Shown: in pieces, positions 10,489 through 22,284 of the stretch
Position numbering within the stretch: position 1 is the first letter of the stretch
Layout of the letters: each line of letters begins with the position of its first letter
Assembly: GCA_022702705.1 (NCBI GenBank)
Contig: CM040434.1
Coordinates: forward strand, 23,540,001-23,604,000
Source: Papilionanthe hookeriana x Papilionanthe teres
Taxonomy: Eukaryota; Streptophyta; Magnoliopsida; Asparagales; Orchidaceae
DNA length: 64,000 nucleotides
Direction: 5' to 3'
Made by a program: the position numbers and the translations under genes
The notes under the pieces: model-generated
What the model was told of the DNA's origin: nothing
The model's database searches: none
The model's input: only the letters and a program-made list of their open reading frames with translations

Positions 10489-10734
10489 AAAAAAAAAACG
10501 AAAATATGATTGACAAATAATATTGAAGGAGAAAACAAGGCCAACATTAAGGAAAATAAATTCATCTATTGCTATTTTTGAATTCATATGAAAGAAGGAA
10601 CTAAAATTAAAATCTACCGGCCGAGAGTTCGCTTTATGAAGAAACCATCCCTTCAATTTATTGAATGATTGCATGATCGCGTATATTTATTAAGTAACCA
10701 TATTGCATAAAAATGCATAGATCCCTTAAATCAA
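10489..10734. promoter_or_regulatory. Upstream region of the membrane protein gene
   Basis: TATATTTATTA at about 10682-10692 is a plausible TATA element. A start ~30 bp downstream would give a leader containing both candidate ATGs (10735 and 10894). The region is otherwise AT-rich without other recognisable elements. Confidence 0.3.
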
Positions 10735-11382
10735 ATGGTCACTAAACAGGCTGAAGCCGTTACACCAACGCCCTCAACCTCAAATCAGTTTCAAATTTCA
10801 AATAACCCTTCCTTCCCAATTCCCCCTTCCTTCATCCACAAATTTCTCACCCAACTTCTCCCTCACCAGAAAACCAAATCTCACATACGCACCATGCCAA
10901 CATCTCAATGCCACCACATCTCGCTTCAACAACAATACCACCACCTCCGCCGAGACTGGGACCGATACAAGACTTCCATCCCTCACCACCGCCGGAGCCA
11001 CTCCGCCGAAGGTCTCCGTTCATCTGCCTCTCACTTGGACACCGGACTCCTCCAAATGTCCCCCAAAAAACTCATCTTTTCTCTACAGCGCACAGCCCAA
11101 CCTATCCTCGATGCCTACGAAAAGGAAGCCATGGACGCGGAAATAGACTCCCTACTTGACTCCTTTGATGGCTGCTCATCGTCGGACGAGGGATTGAGTT
11201 CTTTTGGCAATGATGATGATGATTTGAGGGAGAAAGATGAGGTGAGGGGGGAGAAACAGGGATGGATGGAGAGTCGTTGGTGGTTTGGGATTGTGATGGT
11301 GGCAGTTGCAGTGGGTGTAGTATTCTCTTTTGGGCTCGTTTTTGAAGCGTTGGATGTGGGTCAGTTAATGACTCCTACGTGA
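10735..11382 (+). CDS. Putative single-exon tail-anchored membrane protein, unknown function
   Basis: The open frame has no introns and gives 215 residues from the ATG at 10735, or 162 from the ATG at 10894, which sits in a better context (ACCATGCC). I favour 10894: residues 1-53 of the long form are low-complexity Pro/Ser/Gln/His. From the second Met the protein has a His/Gln-rich start, RRSHSAEGLRSS (a possible kinase site), MSPKKLIFSLQ, a helical stretch around ILDAYEKEAMDAEIDSLLDSF, an acidic SSSDEGLSS..DDDD region, and one hydrophobic segment (about 20 residues, FGIVMVAVAVGVVFSFGLVF) close to the C-terminus. This is the layout of a tail-anchored protein facing the cytosol. GC content and codon use are higher than in the neighbouring repeats. 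It is the only frame here not explained by a mobile element. I do not recognise the family. Confidence 0.7.
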   Translation: MVTKQAEAVTPTPSTSNQFQISNNPSFPIPPSFIHKFLTQLLPHQKTKSHIRTMPTSQCHHISLQQQYHHLRRDWDRYKTSIPHHRRSHSAEGLRSSASHLDTGLLQMSPKKLIFSLQRTAQPILDAYEKEAMDAEIDSLLDSFDGCSSSDEGLSSFGNDDDDLREKDEVRGEKQGWMESRWWFGIVMVAVAVGVVFSFGLVFEALDVGQLMTPT

Positions 11383-12156
11383 AAACGAAAAGTTCAAAAG
11401 GAGCTTCATTTCTTTCTCTCCAGGTATCCTGCTAAGGAAAGTTTTCGTCATTGGTTGCATTGTGATTTGATTCACTTCTTTAAATCAATAGGAATTCTTT
11501 TGTCTTGAAGTATAGTTTGATGTACATTGTAACGAGTTCATCATTTTTATTCCTATAATGAGACTTGTGTTGATGAATATTCTTAAGGATTTCAGATTTA
11601 TATTCCAAAAAACATAAATTTCAACATTTAAAATGGCTGATTATAGGACATATTTATAAGATTTTATTTAAAAGGATTGTTTTTATGAGTTTGTTTGGGT
11701 TGAAGGAAATTAATAAAATGAAATAAATTTAATTTCCAGCGTACAAACTTCGCAGCTGAAATTCCTGTCATTATTAGTTCATTGCTGTCTATTTTAGTAG
11801 TTCATTAGACTTTTCTCTTTAACCAGGTTGTTGAGGATAATTAGTTGTCACATTCACTTTTTTTTTTCCATTTTCTCTCTTATTTACACCTAACAATATT
11901 TACACGCTGTGAAAGATTCAGAAAATAAAGATTAGTGTTTGTCGAAAATTTGTGTTGAACTTTTGGATGAGAAATGAGGATGGTGATTCATATTTGTTTT
12001 ATGACACTTAGGAGATTTTAAATAGGATCTAGCTATTGATATAACGTAAATCCACCCAAATGTCAGAAATAGTTTAGATAAACCCGACAGCATGTTAAAT
12101 CTAATTTTCTCACATTTCATTTAATTTTGTATATTCATTAAGTTCAACTATTAGTT
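11383..12156. other. 3' flank of the gene and spacer
   Basis: After the TGA the sequence is T-rich with GTTTGATGTACATTGTAA at about 11516-11533 and ATTCCTATAATGAG at about 11550, as in plant 3' UTRs. From about 11600 on nothing is recognised. Confidence 0.4.
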
Positions 12157-12538
12157 TGGTTTAATGGATTTAACTTGGGAAGAAAACACTTAAAAGGTTC
12201 AACAAAGTGAGGCGTCAAGAATAGTAAAATCAATAACTATAATAAGCATAGACAATGGTCGAATTGAATGAAATATTGTGACCCTTATACAACCAAAAAG
12301 ATGATTATGATTACTTAAGATTTAGGAGATGATGAGTTGGTGAAAGTAGCTTGATTGTAAGAATGAAATGAGTGGTAAGCATCTTGATCAATAATTAATG
12401 GAACATGAGCACATGGGCATGCATTATAAATGAAAGCATGTGGATTATAAAAGTAGTAATGGAATGTGGATGCATGAAGGGGGATAGAAAAACGGGATGA
12501 GTTGTGTTTTGACATCATAAATTCACAGCAACATGATA
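12157..12538 (-). repeat. Partial copia LTR (R1)
   Basis: Direct copy of 14282-14668, starting TGGTTTAATGGATTTAACTT and ending in CAACATGATAAG. It lacks the TGTTGAGAG end of the LTR, so it is truncated. Identity to the 14-kb copy is high but with scattered changes and small indels. Confidence 0.75.
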
Positions 12539-14281
12539 AGTATTTTAAACACAATATGTGGATTGCTAAAGTTAAAATTAGCATGTTCAAAATCATCTTG
12601 AGTTTTTTAACTGCATGCAAAACTTAATCATGTACACATCATCAAAAGGACTTGTCTGACTGATGGCCAAGTTACGGCTCTTTCTAAATGAAATATCAAC
12701 ATTCACAACATTTTCCATTGACTGAGTTACAAATATAGTGTGATTCTTTAAACATATCAATTCTGATTAGATTTAGATTTAGATGATTTAAACATCACAA
12801 ATATTAGATTTGATGGTTTAATATCTTAACTCGATATACATTGAGTTATGCGATAGGCTCACAACTGCAATTTTTATGAACATATGATTGAATTAGAGGA
12901 TTTGATATGGATTTAGATTTTGCAAAAAGATTGATTAGTTCTTATGTTTCATTTGACCAAGTTCAGACTCGATAAGAGACTTGTGCTTAAAGTATTTGAT
13001 TTTGAAAGATTTATACATAAATTTGGAAAAAATTAAAATTCCAAAATTTATGAGATTAATTTTTAGATTTAACTTTAAAAAGGTTTTTAGGAACTGAATT
13101 TATCATATTTGGGTATTACAAGACCGATGAATTTGGAAAAATTTTAAATATTGATTTAGACTTTGGAGTGAGGACTAATTTAGAAAAAAAAAATTTAGAA
13201 GGGAGGAGTATCAAACCTGTCTTAATAAGGTTGATCCCACAAAGAGTTCATATCTATCATGAGGTTTCAAAATTTTTGTTGAGGGATTTTAATAGAAATT
13301 TTGAATTAAAATGTGAAAATTGGAACCTCGCTCAACAATTGATGCTAAGTGAGAGGTTCAAAGACAAATTTGGATGATCCCAACACTCCCCTAAAGGAAA
13401 AATGAGTGAAGCTACCAATGGATGAAGGATTGTCTAAGCCTATAAAGAGTGTAAGCCTACTATGATGCATAAAATTGAAACCAAATTATTAATGATAAGG
13501 AAAGAAACCATACTCAGTGGAGTCTCCATATTAATATATATGCATGAGTGTATTTGTAGACCACACAAATATTCAAACTTCTATTCTTTTGATTGAACAA
13601 GGCAGTAGGAAAAATAAATTATGTCAAAATATAAAAATATTTGTTGATAATAGATATAATCATCATATAATGATCTTAAGAATCATAAACTGTATCATCA
13701 TATTTTTTTCTATCTAATTTAATTAGGATGGTGTTTATTTTAATTTTATGTATAGATTCCTTAAAGGGGTAATAAGAGAAACAATCTCTTTAAAAACTTT
13801 CAATAATTGAGTGGATCTTATTTAACTTTAGAGTTCATAATAATTTTCAAGAATGTTCGTTTTAGAAGATTCACTCAAGATAGAATAAAAGTTTGAGCAC
13901 TTCTTAAAAATATCCAAAGCAGGAATGATGGAAAGAACATACGATAAGAAGATCAATTGTCCTTTAACTATCATAAAACTATGCTTTTTTATTAATAAAT
14001 GGGATTAAGCTTTTTTTAAGTTTTTATTTTAGTTTGAATATTTGTATTCATACAAAATACGTTTAGGAAAGGCTAAAAAAAGAAGACCATTTTGTGATAA
14101 AAGAAATGATGTGCCTTAAATTCTAACACTAAGATAATTACTATCATCGAGGAAGTTAACTAAATCTGAGTCTATCAATATTTAATGGGACATATAAATT
14201 TCAAGCCCCCCCCACCAAGAAGTGAAATATGCATAAATTTACTAGACTTATACAAATTTTTTCAGTTTTTATTTAATTTAT
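12539..14281. other. Spacer between two copia LTR copies
   Basis: AT-rich, no recognised gene. A 69-codon open frame at 13168-13377 shows no family features. Stretches near 13080-13400 (a run ending in CCCAACACTCCCCT) may be old repeat sequence. Confidence 0.45.
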
Positions 14282-14783
14282 TGATTTAATGGATTTAACT
14301 TAGGAAGAAAACACTTGAAAGGTTCGAAAAAGTGAAGCTTCAAAATAATAGAATCAATAATTATAATAGGCATAGACAATGGTCAAATTCAATGAAATAT
14401 TGTGACCCTTAGTGCATACAATGAAAATATGATTATGAATAGTTAGGATTTATGATATGAAGAGTTTGTGAGAGGAGCTTAATTATAATAATGAAATGAG
14501 TGGTAAGCATCTTGATCAATGAATTAATGGAACATGTGCACATGGGCATGCATTTGTAATGAAAGTATATGGATTATAAAGTAGTAACAGAATGTGGATG
14601 CATGATGGAGGATAAAAACCGAGATGAGGTGTGTTTTGACATCATAAATGCACAACAACATGAAAAGAGAAGAAGGAACAAGCCAAAAATCGGGTATTTC
14701 ACTCAGGTATGTGTTTAAATAGAGGTTCCAAAGTCTTGCAATAAAGTCTAATAAAACCCTCTTATTACACATAACTCTCAACA
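14282..14783 (-). repeat. Copia 3' LTR, 502 bp
   Basis: In minus orientation it begins TGTTGAGAGTTATG directly after a polypurine tract and ends ATCCATTAAATCA, giving TG...CA termini. CTATTTAAACAC (about 14709-14721) is a plausible TATA box. It follows the copia RNase H C-terminus in the expected order. Confidence 0.75.
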
Positions 14784-14796
14784 CTCCCCCTCAAGA
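14784..14796 (-). other. Polypurine tract of the copia element
   Basis: Minus-strand TTGAGGGGGAGTG immediately precedes the LTR start, as expected for plus-strand priming. Confidence 0.75.
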
Positions 14797-15019
14797 TGGG
14801 CAAAAAATACTCACTAAGCCCTTCTTCCAAAAAAATCTAGCTAACTCCATTGAACAAAGTCCTTTAGTGAGGCAATCAACCACCTGCTCTCTAGTAGCTA
14901 CATTACTTAGTTTCAACAATCCATTATCAAGCTTCTCCTTGATGAAGAATCTATCAATTTCCACATGTCTGGTTCTGTCGTTTTGCATCGAGTTTTTAGC
15001 AATGTTGATTTTCGACTTG
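14791..15019 (-). pseudogene. Copia RNase H C-terminal fragment
   Basis: The minus frame carries SKINIAKNSMQNDRTRHVEI and DRFFIKEKLDNGLLKLSNV, then VVDCLTKGL and a stop at 14791, the C-terminal end of copia Pol. The frame is open for about 75 codons but is cut at 15019 by a family-G sequence starting TGTTGACCTCA at 15020. The rest of the element is therefore displaced or lost. Confidence 0.85.
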
Positions 15020-15966
15020 TGTTGACCTCACTTTTGTGAGGACTTCTTCCCTCTCTATAGAAATATGGAATTTGGCCTTAGGAATTCGTAGTCACCTTCA
15101 TAGATGACTAGAGATGAAACTCACCCATATAGGACTTCTGAACAATCCTACACTCACTTAGTGTTTCTTGAGGTTAAGGCCGAATTCTCAACCCTTGGTT
15201 GAGATGGTTGAGGTTCTAGCCCGATGGAAGCCGAAGTGGACTCCCTGTAGTTGAGGATGCCCTATGTTACACATGGAAATCAAAGCCCTAGAAATTTCTC
15301 TAATGGCCCATTGAATACTATTAGGATTCTCATTAACCAAGGAAAAGCCTATCAAACAGGAGTCTAGGCCTAGGCTAATTAGTGCGTTTTACCACATTAC
15401 CCTAAAAAGCTCTGGAAACCCCATGACATTAAAAATTCAAGCCCATGGGGAAGGGTTGAGGCACCAAAGTCAAACATTGGTCTCACCTAAAGCTTCCCAA
15501 CACTAATCAACCCTAGAATCAACATAAACCCTACACCTATTAACTGAAGCCCTAAAATTTGGAATTGCCAAGATTCACCAAGCCAAGTAGTGTACAACTA
15601 AATCTATGAAAACAAAAACAAAATCAATTCAAAATAATTAAGGCCAAAGTCACTTAATATCAAAATTTAATTATGAATGCCAGCTAAGCTTAATCCTTTG
15701 GGCCAACCCTAATAACCTAAGGCAAAGCATAATTATAAAAGCCCAACCTTTACTATAATCCCAAGCCAACATGGGAGAGCCCATAGCTCATCTCCCATGG
15801 CCCATTCCCCATGGGTTAACCATGGCACACATGATACACAAGACCCAAATAATCTACCATGACACTAAAACCTAAGCATGAATAAATTAAAAGAAAACTA
15901 ATCATAAAACAAGCACAAAAGGATAAAAAAATCACACTTAACTAAGGGGATTCACACTTTGCACCG
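15020..15966 (+). repeat. G': 5' part of a divergent family-G LTR
   Basis: Starts TGTTGACCTCACTTTTGTGA at 15020 with the family's terminal hairpin (15024-15043). The following ~250 bp resemble the starts of G2, G4 and G7 only loosely. It stops where G2 begins. It interrupts the copia ORF. Confidence 0.65.
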
Positions 15967-17942
15967 TGTTGACCTCACTTTTGGTTGAGGTCTAGCATCT
16001 CTTTAGAATAGCCTAGGGTCTAGCCATAAGACTCTCCTGGTGACTTTCGTAAAAGACCAGTTATGGAGCCCTCCCCATAGATATTCAAACTTTTCTTACT
16101 TCACTGGGAGTTTTCATATGCTTAAGGCCTAACCTCGAATTTTGAGAGGTAGAGACCAAGCATAAGGAAGCCCAGGGGAAGTCTCCTATAAGTGGTCAGG
16201 CCATAGGATCTAACTAGGGAGGTCTGGAGCATACACCACACTGACACTACACACTTACAACCCTAAACAAAGCACATCACCTTTGATCCACTTACTCTTT
16301 GGAAACTCATGTAAGTGGTTTTCCCGAGCTCTTAGCCTCAAGCTAGGGTTTGGCTAGTACAAACACATAGAGGATCAAATGAAGGTGACCCTTGGTCCAT
16401 GGCTCAATTCAAACAATTCCATGTTACTCATTTCCAACCAATCTCAATTTTTGCTCAAAATCATATTTCTAACTCCTTTGCCCCAAAATACCCTAAATAC
16501 CTAAAATACCCCCAAAGCCCTAAAATCCACCAAATCATCCAAAATCCCCCCAAAATTGCCCAAAAATTACCCAATATTCCCAAAATTCCTCAAAATCATT
16601 TCAAAACAGTTCCCACCTCTTAAATCCACCAAAACACCCCTGTACACTCCAAATAACCTCCACATACCCTAAATACCCCTCTTGGCCCAAAATTTCAAAA
16701 ATTCCTAAAAATCACCAAAATCTCCCAAATATTCCCAATTTCATTTCTCTCAACTATCACATGACCCAATTTGGCCAATTTAGCCCAATTTAACCAAAAG
16801 CCCCAATTTGACCCATTTAACCCAAAAGTGCCATAATCAAACTCAATCTTGCCCAATTTAAATTTTATACTTCAATTCAATATCTTCAATATCAATCTAA
16901 ACAAAATCCAAGCCCAATTTGACCCACATTTGAGTTAATTTCCACTGAAAATCCAAAATCCCCAATTTTACCTAAATAATCCAAAATCCTCAAATTGACC
17001 CAATGTCAACCAATTCTCCTATATTTCAATCCTAAACCCTTAATAACACTCCCCTAAATTGAATTGAATCATCAATTGTCCCTAATTTGAGCTCAACTCT
17101 CACCCAAGTCCACTTAAAGTCCAAAACTCCTAATTTTAACCCAAATCCAACATATGGCCAAAATCTCCTAAATTGATTGCCCTATTCCCAAAATTTTCAC
17201 CCAATTATGTTGGAGACTCTATACCACATTCCCCTAAACCATTTGAAACCTTCAATTGGGTCTAAACCCCACTCTAGCCCAACCTAAACCCAAACATAGC
17301 CAACTTGCCCCAAATTGACCAAAATCCCAAAATCCACCAAATTGAACCCCCAAATGAATTGAAAACCACTCTAAGTCTTCATGAAAAATCTTCCTTACAA
17401 TCATATACACAATGTTGCTCAATCAATTTAGTCCAACTCAAGATCAAACCCCAAGTTAGCCTAACATAAACCCAAACTAACCCAATTGGACAAATGATTC
17501 AAATTAAACCAAACCAAGCTAAATATGACCAAACCAACTTAATGGCAGTCAACCCTAAGCCTCCTAGGACTGGTTTGACCTGACCCAACATAAGTCCCTT
17601 AAGCCATGGACCAATGGTCCACCACTTTGGACCATTGGGTTGAGCCACTTGGCTAAGCTTAAGTCCCATCCTTAAACTCCTGTTTAAGCAACCTCCATGC
17701 CAAATTGAATGCACTGAGCAACTCCCCCACTCCTCCTTAGCCTGCCAGCTGCCTGCCCTGTCCTTGCCAGCCACCCTAGCCACCGGAACAGCTCAGCCTA
17801 AGCACCTCATACTCCTTTAAACCCAAAATTGAGCCTTGTCAGTGAGGGATCACCTCAATGATAAATGGCCCTGCACTGTCCTCACCCTAAGCGGCCTAAA
17901 GCACTCAAAGCCTAGCCCTGAGCTCCCCTCTCCGATGATTTC

Positions 17943-17949
17943 TATAAAA
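17943..17949 (+). promoter_or_regulatory. TATA box of G2
   Basis: CTATAAAATGGC lies 1.98 kb from the LTR start, at the same relative place as TATAAATA in G3 (30778-30785) and minus-strand TATTTAAA in G4 (39697-39704) and G5 (62931-62938). About 400 bp downstream, AAAGGTATTG (about 18338-18347) resembles a 5' splice site and is kept as AAAGGTATGG in G4. Confidence 0.55.
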
Positions 17950-20900
17950 TGGCTCCTCCATGGCCAAATTTCAAGTGCTAAAAATTTCTCCACAAATCTC
18001 TCCCAAACTGCTCCCAGACCCAATTTCAGCCAAGAGAAGAAGATCCCCACTATCCTCCTGCCCTGAATTCAAATTCAAACTAGAAACAGGACGCCCCTGG
18101 AACCTTCACTAAAATCAAATTAAACTCACCCACACTATCCCTTCACCAAGAGAAGAAGTTCCCCAGTTAAAGCCCCATCACCGGGCCACCCCATTTGAGT
18201 TATCGGCTAGAGCTCCAAATCGGCCTTGGTCGAACTTGGGTCTAGGCAATTCACCACGACCAGAGACTCAATCCGTAGGCTCCGTGGACCTCCACGAATG
18301 CACCGAGCATCTCTGATTGAGGTCTCACCTCGCAGAGTAAAGGTATTGAACTCCTCTTCCTCCCAAGCTTTCACGGATTTTCCATTTCATTACACTTAAT
18401 TTTAATGCATGTTAACCATATGGATAGCTTCGTCTAGGCTAGACGAGCATTTAGAAACAAACCTCACTTGATTTGGTTGAGAAATGAGGAAGATATTAGG
18501 GTTAGAAAACGTGCGGCTCTTGGGTTGAACTAGACGAAGATGATGAGCCGGAACTGTCCTATCGCGTGTATATCTAATGGAGGGCTCAAATTGCGTCAGA
18601 CCAAGAGACAGGACGAGACAGCGGAACGCGTGGCTGTCGAGTCAGATGGCGGTACTGAATCAAACGGCGCTGCGTGTGCTTTCGATCCGCCGTAGGATCT
18701 AGTCAGCGCCGCGCTGGATAAGTAGGAAATTAGACATTTTCTTATTTATTTAAATCACAGAACTTTAAAAATGCATATCATTGTATAGAAAAATCATAAA
18801 AATAAAAGGAAAATACCCTCTTGCTCAGTGAACAGCGGAAAGCAACGTGGAATTAAAATAAAAATATTTTGTTGAGTATTTAATTTTTAATTAATTATTC
18901 ACTGATCTGAGTATTTCAATTCTCCCTTCACATACACAATTCACCATGACATGAGAGTATAAGGCTTTTGTAGCCTCTAATCTTAGGAACATTCTCTGAT
19001 TTTCTACGGTCAGAGGTTATGTCTAGAGGGAGTTGTCTATTTTCTATGTTTAGGACCATTTTCTTGGAAATTAATTATGAAAATTAGCATGTTGATTATA
19101 AAAATCTAGAAAAATTAGGGGAAGTACCTTACGACTAGAGGACCCAAGAAAAATTATGGCTTGATTTAATTCACTAAAAATAACATAAATCTGACCAAAC
19201 ACTCAAAACTAAAATTAAATTAATTTGAAGTAACCACACATCAAAATGACATGAAATCAATTCTCCACTGTGCTTTAGGATTAGGAGAACCTCATATGAA
19301 AATTTCAAACCAATTGGAGTTACTTCAACCCACTAAATGAATCACCTAAGTGACATAACCATATTTAATATTAAAAAATTCATAAACTCAAAATATAACT
19401 AAAAAATTCACCAAATCAATTTTTGGAGTCCTCTGAGATTAGAGGAGTCTAGAAAAATTAAAATTGGAATTTTCATAAAATTTTTATTTTTAACCTATTT
19501 TTAAATATTTAAATAATTAAAAAATTATAAAAATCATAAAAAAATTAAAATTCACCAAAATGTCATATTTGACCTTCCAATCACTTAAGAACCAACAAAA
19601 TATTTTTCCTAACTCTCTAAGTAAAGATATTAAATTTTAAATGCTTAGGGTAATTTTTAATATTAAAAAATGGGTTTTTTAAGCCTTTCACTAAAATAAT
19701 TGTAATAATTCAAAGAAAAATTAGAAAAATACAAAATTTATTTATTTGAGTTTCTTGGGTTTAGAGATATTTTAAAAAAATATAAAACCTAATTTTCCCT
19801 TCAATTTTATTTTATAATTAATTAATACTCCAAAATTTAAAATAATTCTATTCAATAAATTAAAATTCAAAAAATCACTAATATTAGTCCAAGTGGTCTT
19901 CTGGTCAGTAAAAACATCCCATAATTTTCTTAAGGATAGAAGTTTCACCTTGGTCATGTTGTAGAATTTTCATTGAAAACCTTTATTTTCCATAAAAATA
20001 ATTATATAAATTAAATTAAAAAATAGAAAATTAACATTTTCTCCTCTGATGTCTTAATTGACATGTGAGTGAGGTGAAATAAAAATTTCAAATTTATTTG
20101 AACTTAGTTTACTGAATTATGAGATGAACAAGCTTAAAAGGGCATAAATGTAATTAAGAAATTTTAGCCTTAACTAATATTTAGACTTAACCAAAGGGGA
20201 GGGTTAACATTTGATCTTGATTTTTCTCTTGGATGATTGAAACAAAGGAAACTAAGAGGTAGAAACCCATTTATCAACTTTAATTTTAAAAAGGGAAATC
20301 CTAATTAATTAAGCCATCAAACATTGGAAGATAATTAAATCATAAATTGTTAAGGTTAGGGAATGTGATATAAGAGGATTCTAATTCTTTGAAATTGAAC
20401 CCCTAACCAATAAATTAATCAATCATCACCTAACTCTTGCTAATGAAATCATAAAATGATAATTAAAATTAATAATTGAAGAAGAATGATTTTGAAATCT
20501 TATAATTAAACTGAAACAAATTTAAAATATTAAAATCTTAAAATTAATCAGAAATAATTCAAAAAATTAAATTAAAACAATTTTAAAATATCAAGACTAA
20601 TTTAAAAATAATTCATGAATAAAAATATTACAATTTAAAACATTAAAATTGATTAAAACATTATAATCAAAACCAAATTGAAATAATTTAAAACTAAACT
20701 AAATTAAATTGAAATAATTTAAAAGAAAGTCTAAAATATTAAGATTAATTTTTAAATAATTTATAATTAAACTAAATCAATTTAAAATATTAAAATTAAT
20801 CTGAAACATTATAATTAAATTAAAAACAATTTAAAAAATGTTAAAACTTAACTAAGTTAAAAGATTTAAACACCCTTCCAGTTTAAAATAATCTACAAAT

Positions 20901-21589
20901 ATTTGAAAGTCAACCAAAACTTTGTAACTAAATTAAATCATTAAGAATGGTTAAGTTCCTTATGAACTACTTTGCCCTTAAAGACTTTCATCGTTATAAC
21001 TCTTAAATGAAATGTCAAATGAAATTTCACCTTACTCATAGGATAATCAAACATCTAAGCCACAAAACTAAAACCAAAACTAAACTAAAAATCACAACAA
21101 GCCATAGGACTTCGAGGTAGCTTACTTAGTGTAGCATAAATCCTAACCTTTTCTGTAGGCCTTTGTACAGTTCTGCTGTGCATCATAAGTCCTAATTTGC
21201 TTTAGGATTCCGAGGTTGTCATCCGGTATGTCATAAATCCTCCCATCTTCCGGATTATTTGCATAATCGGGTATTGTGCAAATGTAATTCCTATAATTAA
21301 TTGGCAGGATGAAATCTTTAAATAATTTTTCTTTTTGATTTAAAGCCAAACTATAGGATGGTTTGGGAAGACATCAAGATTTTTCTTAAACTTATGTTCT
21401 TCCCCTAACCTTCTCTCCTTTGGATTCTAACAAAATAAAATGTTCTAAAATTTGAGTTATTCCCCTATTGAATTTCTGACTACCACATCTTCTTTGGAAA
21501 CCTTACCTTTGGAAGTCATGAATATAAATATTTTCTAATCTATATCAAGAGTTTTCTTACGTGATTTCAGTTATCTAAGATGTAATTAA

Positions 21590-21669
21590 CTTTAGGGGCT
21601 TGCCCTTATAGGAAACTTAAATACCCAGATTAAAATAAACCCTATCTAATTCCTTCATATTAGATAGGG
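21590..21669. other. Stem-loops A and B of family G (G2 copy)
   Basis: Stem-loop A at 21590-21611 (one mismatch). Stem-loop B at 21640-21669 pairs CCCTATCTAAT with ATTAGATAGGG, differing from G1 by three compensated base pairs. Confidence 0.75.
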
Positions 21670-21996
21670 GAAATTGTCGGTCAAAAATGGTTCGCAGATC
21701 AAATAGTTTTCATAAATTCTTTAGTTTATTTGATCAAGCTTCACCTCAAGCTATGTATTTATTCTTCGGGATAAATACATGTCTGGCGGCGAAATGTTTG
21801 ATTATTTAAACTATTATTTATATGAGATTGGTTTGATTTCATAAAAATTTTCATATATATATATATATATATATATTAAATTAAATTAAATCAAAATTCT
21901 ATTTTTATAAAATTAAAACCCTCTTTTAAAAAACAAAATACACAAAATATATTTTTAAAATATCAACGTCAACATAAAAAAAATGCGACTGACACA

Positions 21997-22284
21997 TCGA
22001 AGTCTAACGAACCCGTGTTCAAACCATAGGAAGCTAAACTCAGGTCAGAGCTAAGTCAAACTTGATCAATTCTTGTCTTAGCTACCCCATAAAAAGCTTC
22101 CTCAATGCTCTCATGACTTGGCCATGCTTCCTCCACCACCATTGGAGCCCACCTTGGTCAAGACATCACAAACGAGAAAAGTTCTTATTCCTCTACCAAA
22201 GCTTCTGTAATTCGTCAGCTCATTCTCTAATGAGCTACTAGGTTTCCCAAGTAGGGCAGAGCACGCCCCCCCAATGGTCTCCAT
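21997..22284. other. Unassigned junction sequence
   Basis: 288 bp between the end of G2 and the truncated integrase of H1. It has a less AT-rich composition than its neighbours, and an 80-codon minus frame (22111-22353) that I could not assign. It may be a fragment of another element captured at the breakpoint. Confidence 0.4.

Larger units (their letters stand above)
15967..21996 (+). repeat. G2: near-complete giant LTR, ~6 kb
   Basis: Begins TGTTGACCTCA (15967) with terminal hairpin GACCTCA...TGAGGTC (15971-15992) and ends near 21974-21996 (AACGTCAACA, or GACTGACACA further on). Its order matches G4 read on the minus strand: ~2 kb of CCCAAAATTGACC-like C-rich sequence, a core promoter (TATAAAA 17943-17949), a GC-rich block (18180-18720), a long AT-rich part (18720-21000), then the hairpin-rich end (21085-21700). 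No reading frame is conserved between copies. The five bases outside (CACCG and TCGAA) differ, so it lacks a clean target duplication and may be a recombinant or have a deleted flank. Confidence 0.75.

Noticed and set aside
13168..13377. 69-codon plus frame with a charged C-terminus
   Set aside because: Short, in AT-rich spacer, no start context or family match.
17499..18066. 66-94 codon frames around the G2 promoter
   Set aside because: Not conserved in G3, G4 or G5 at the matching place.
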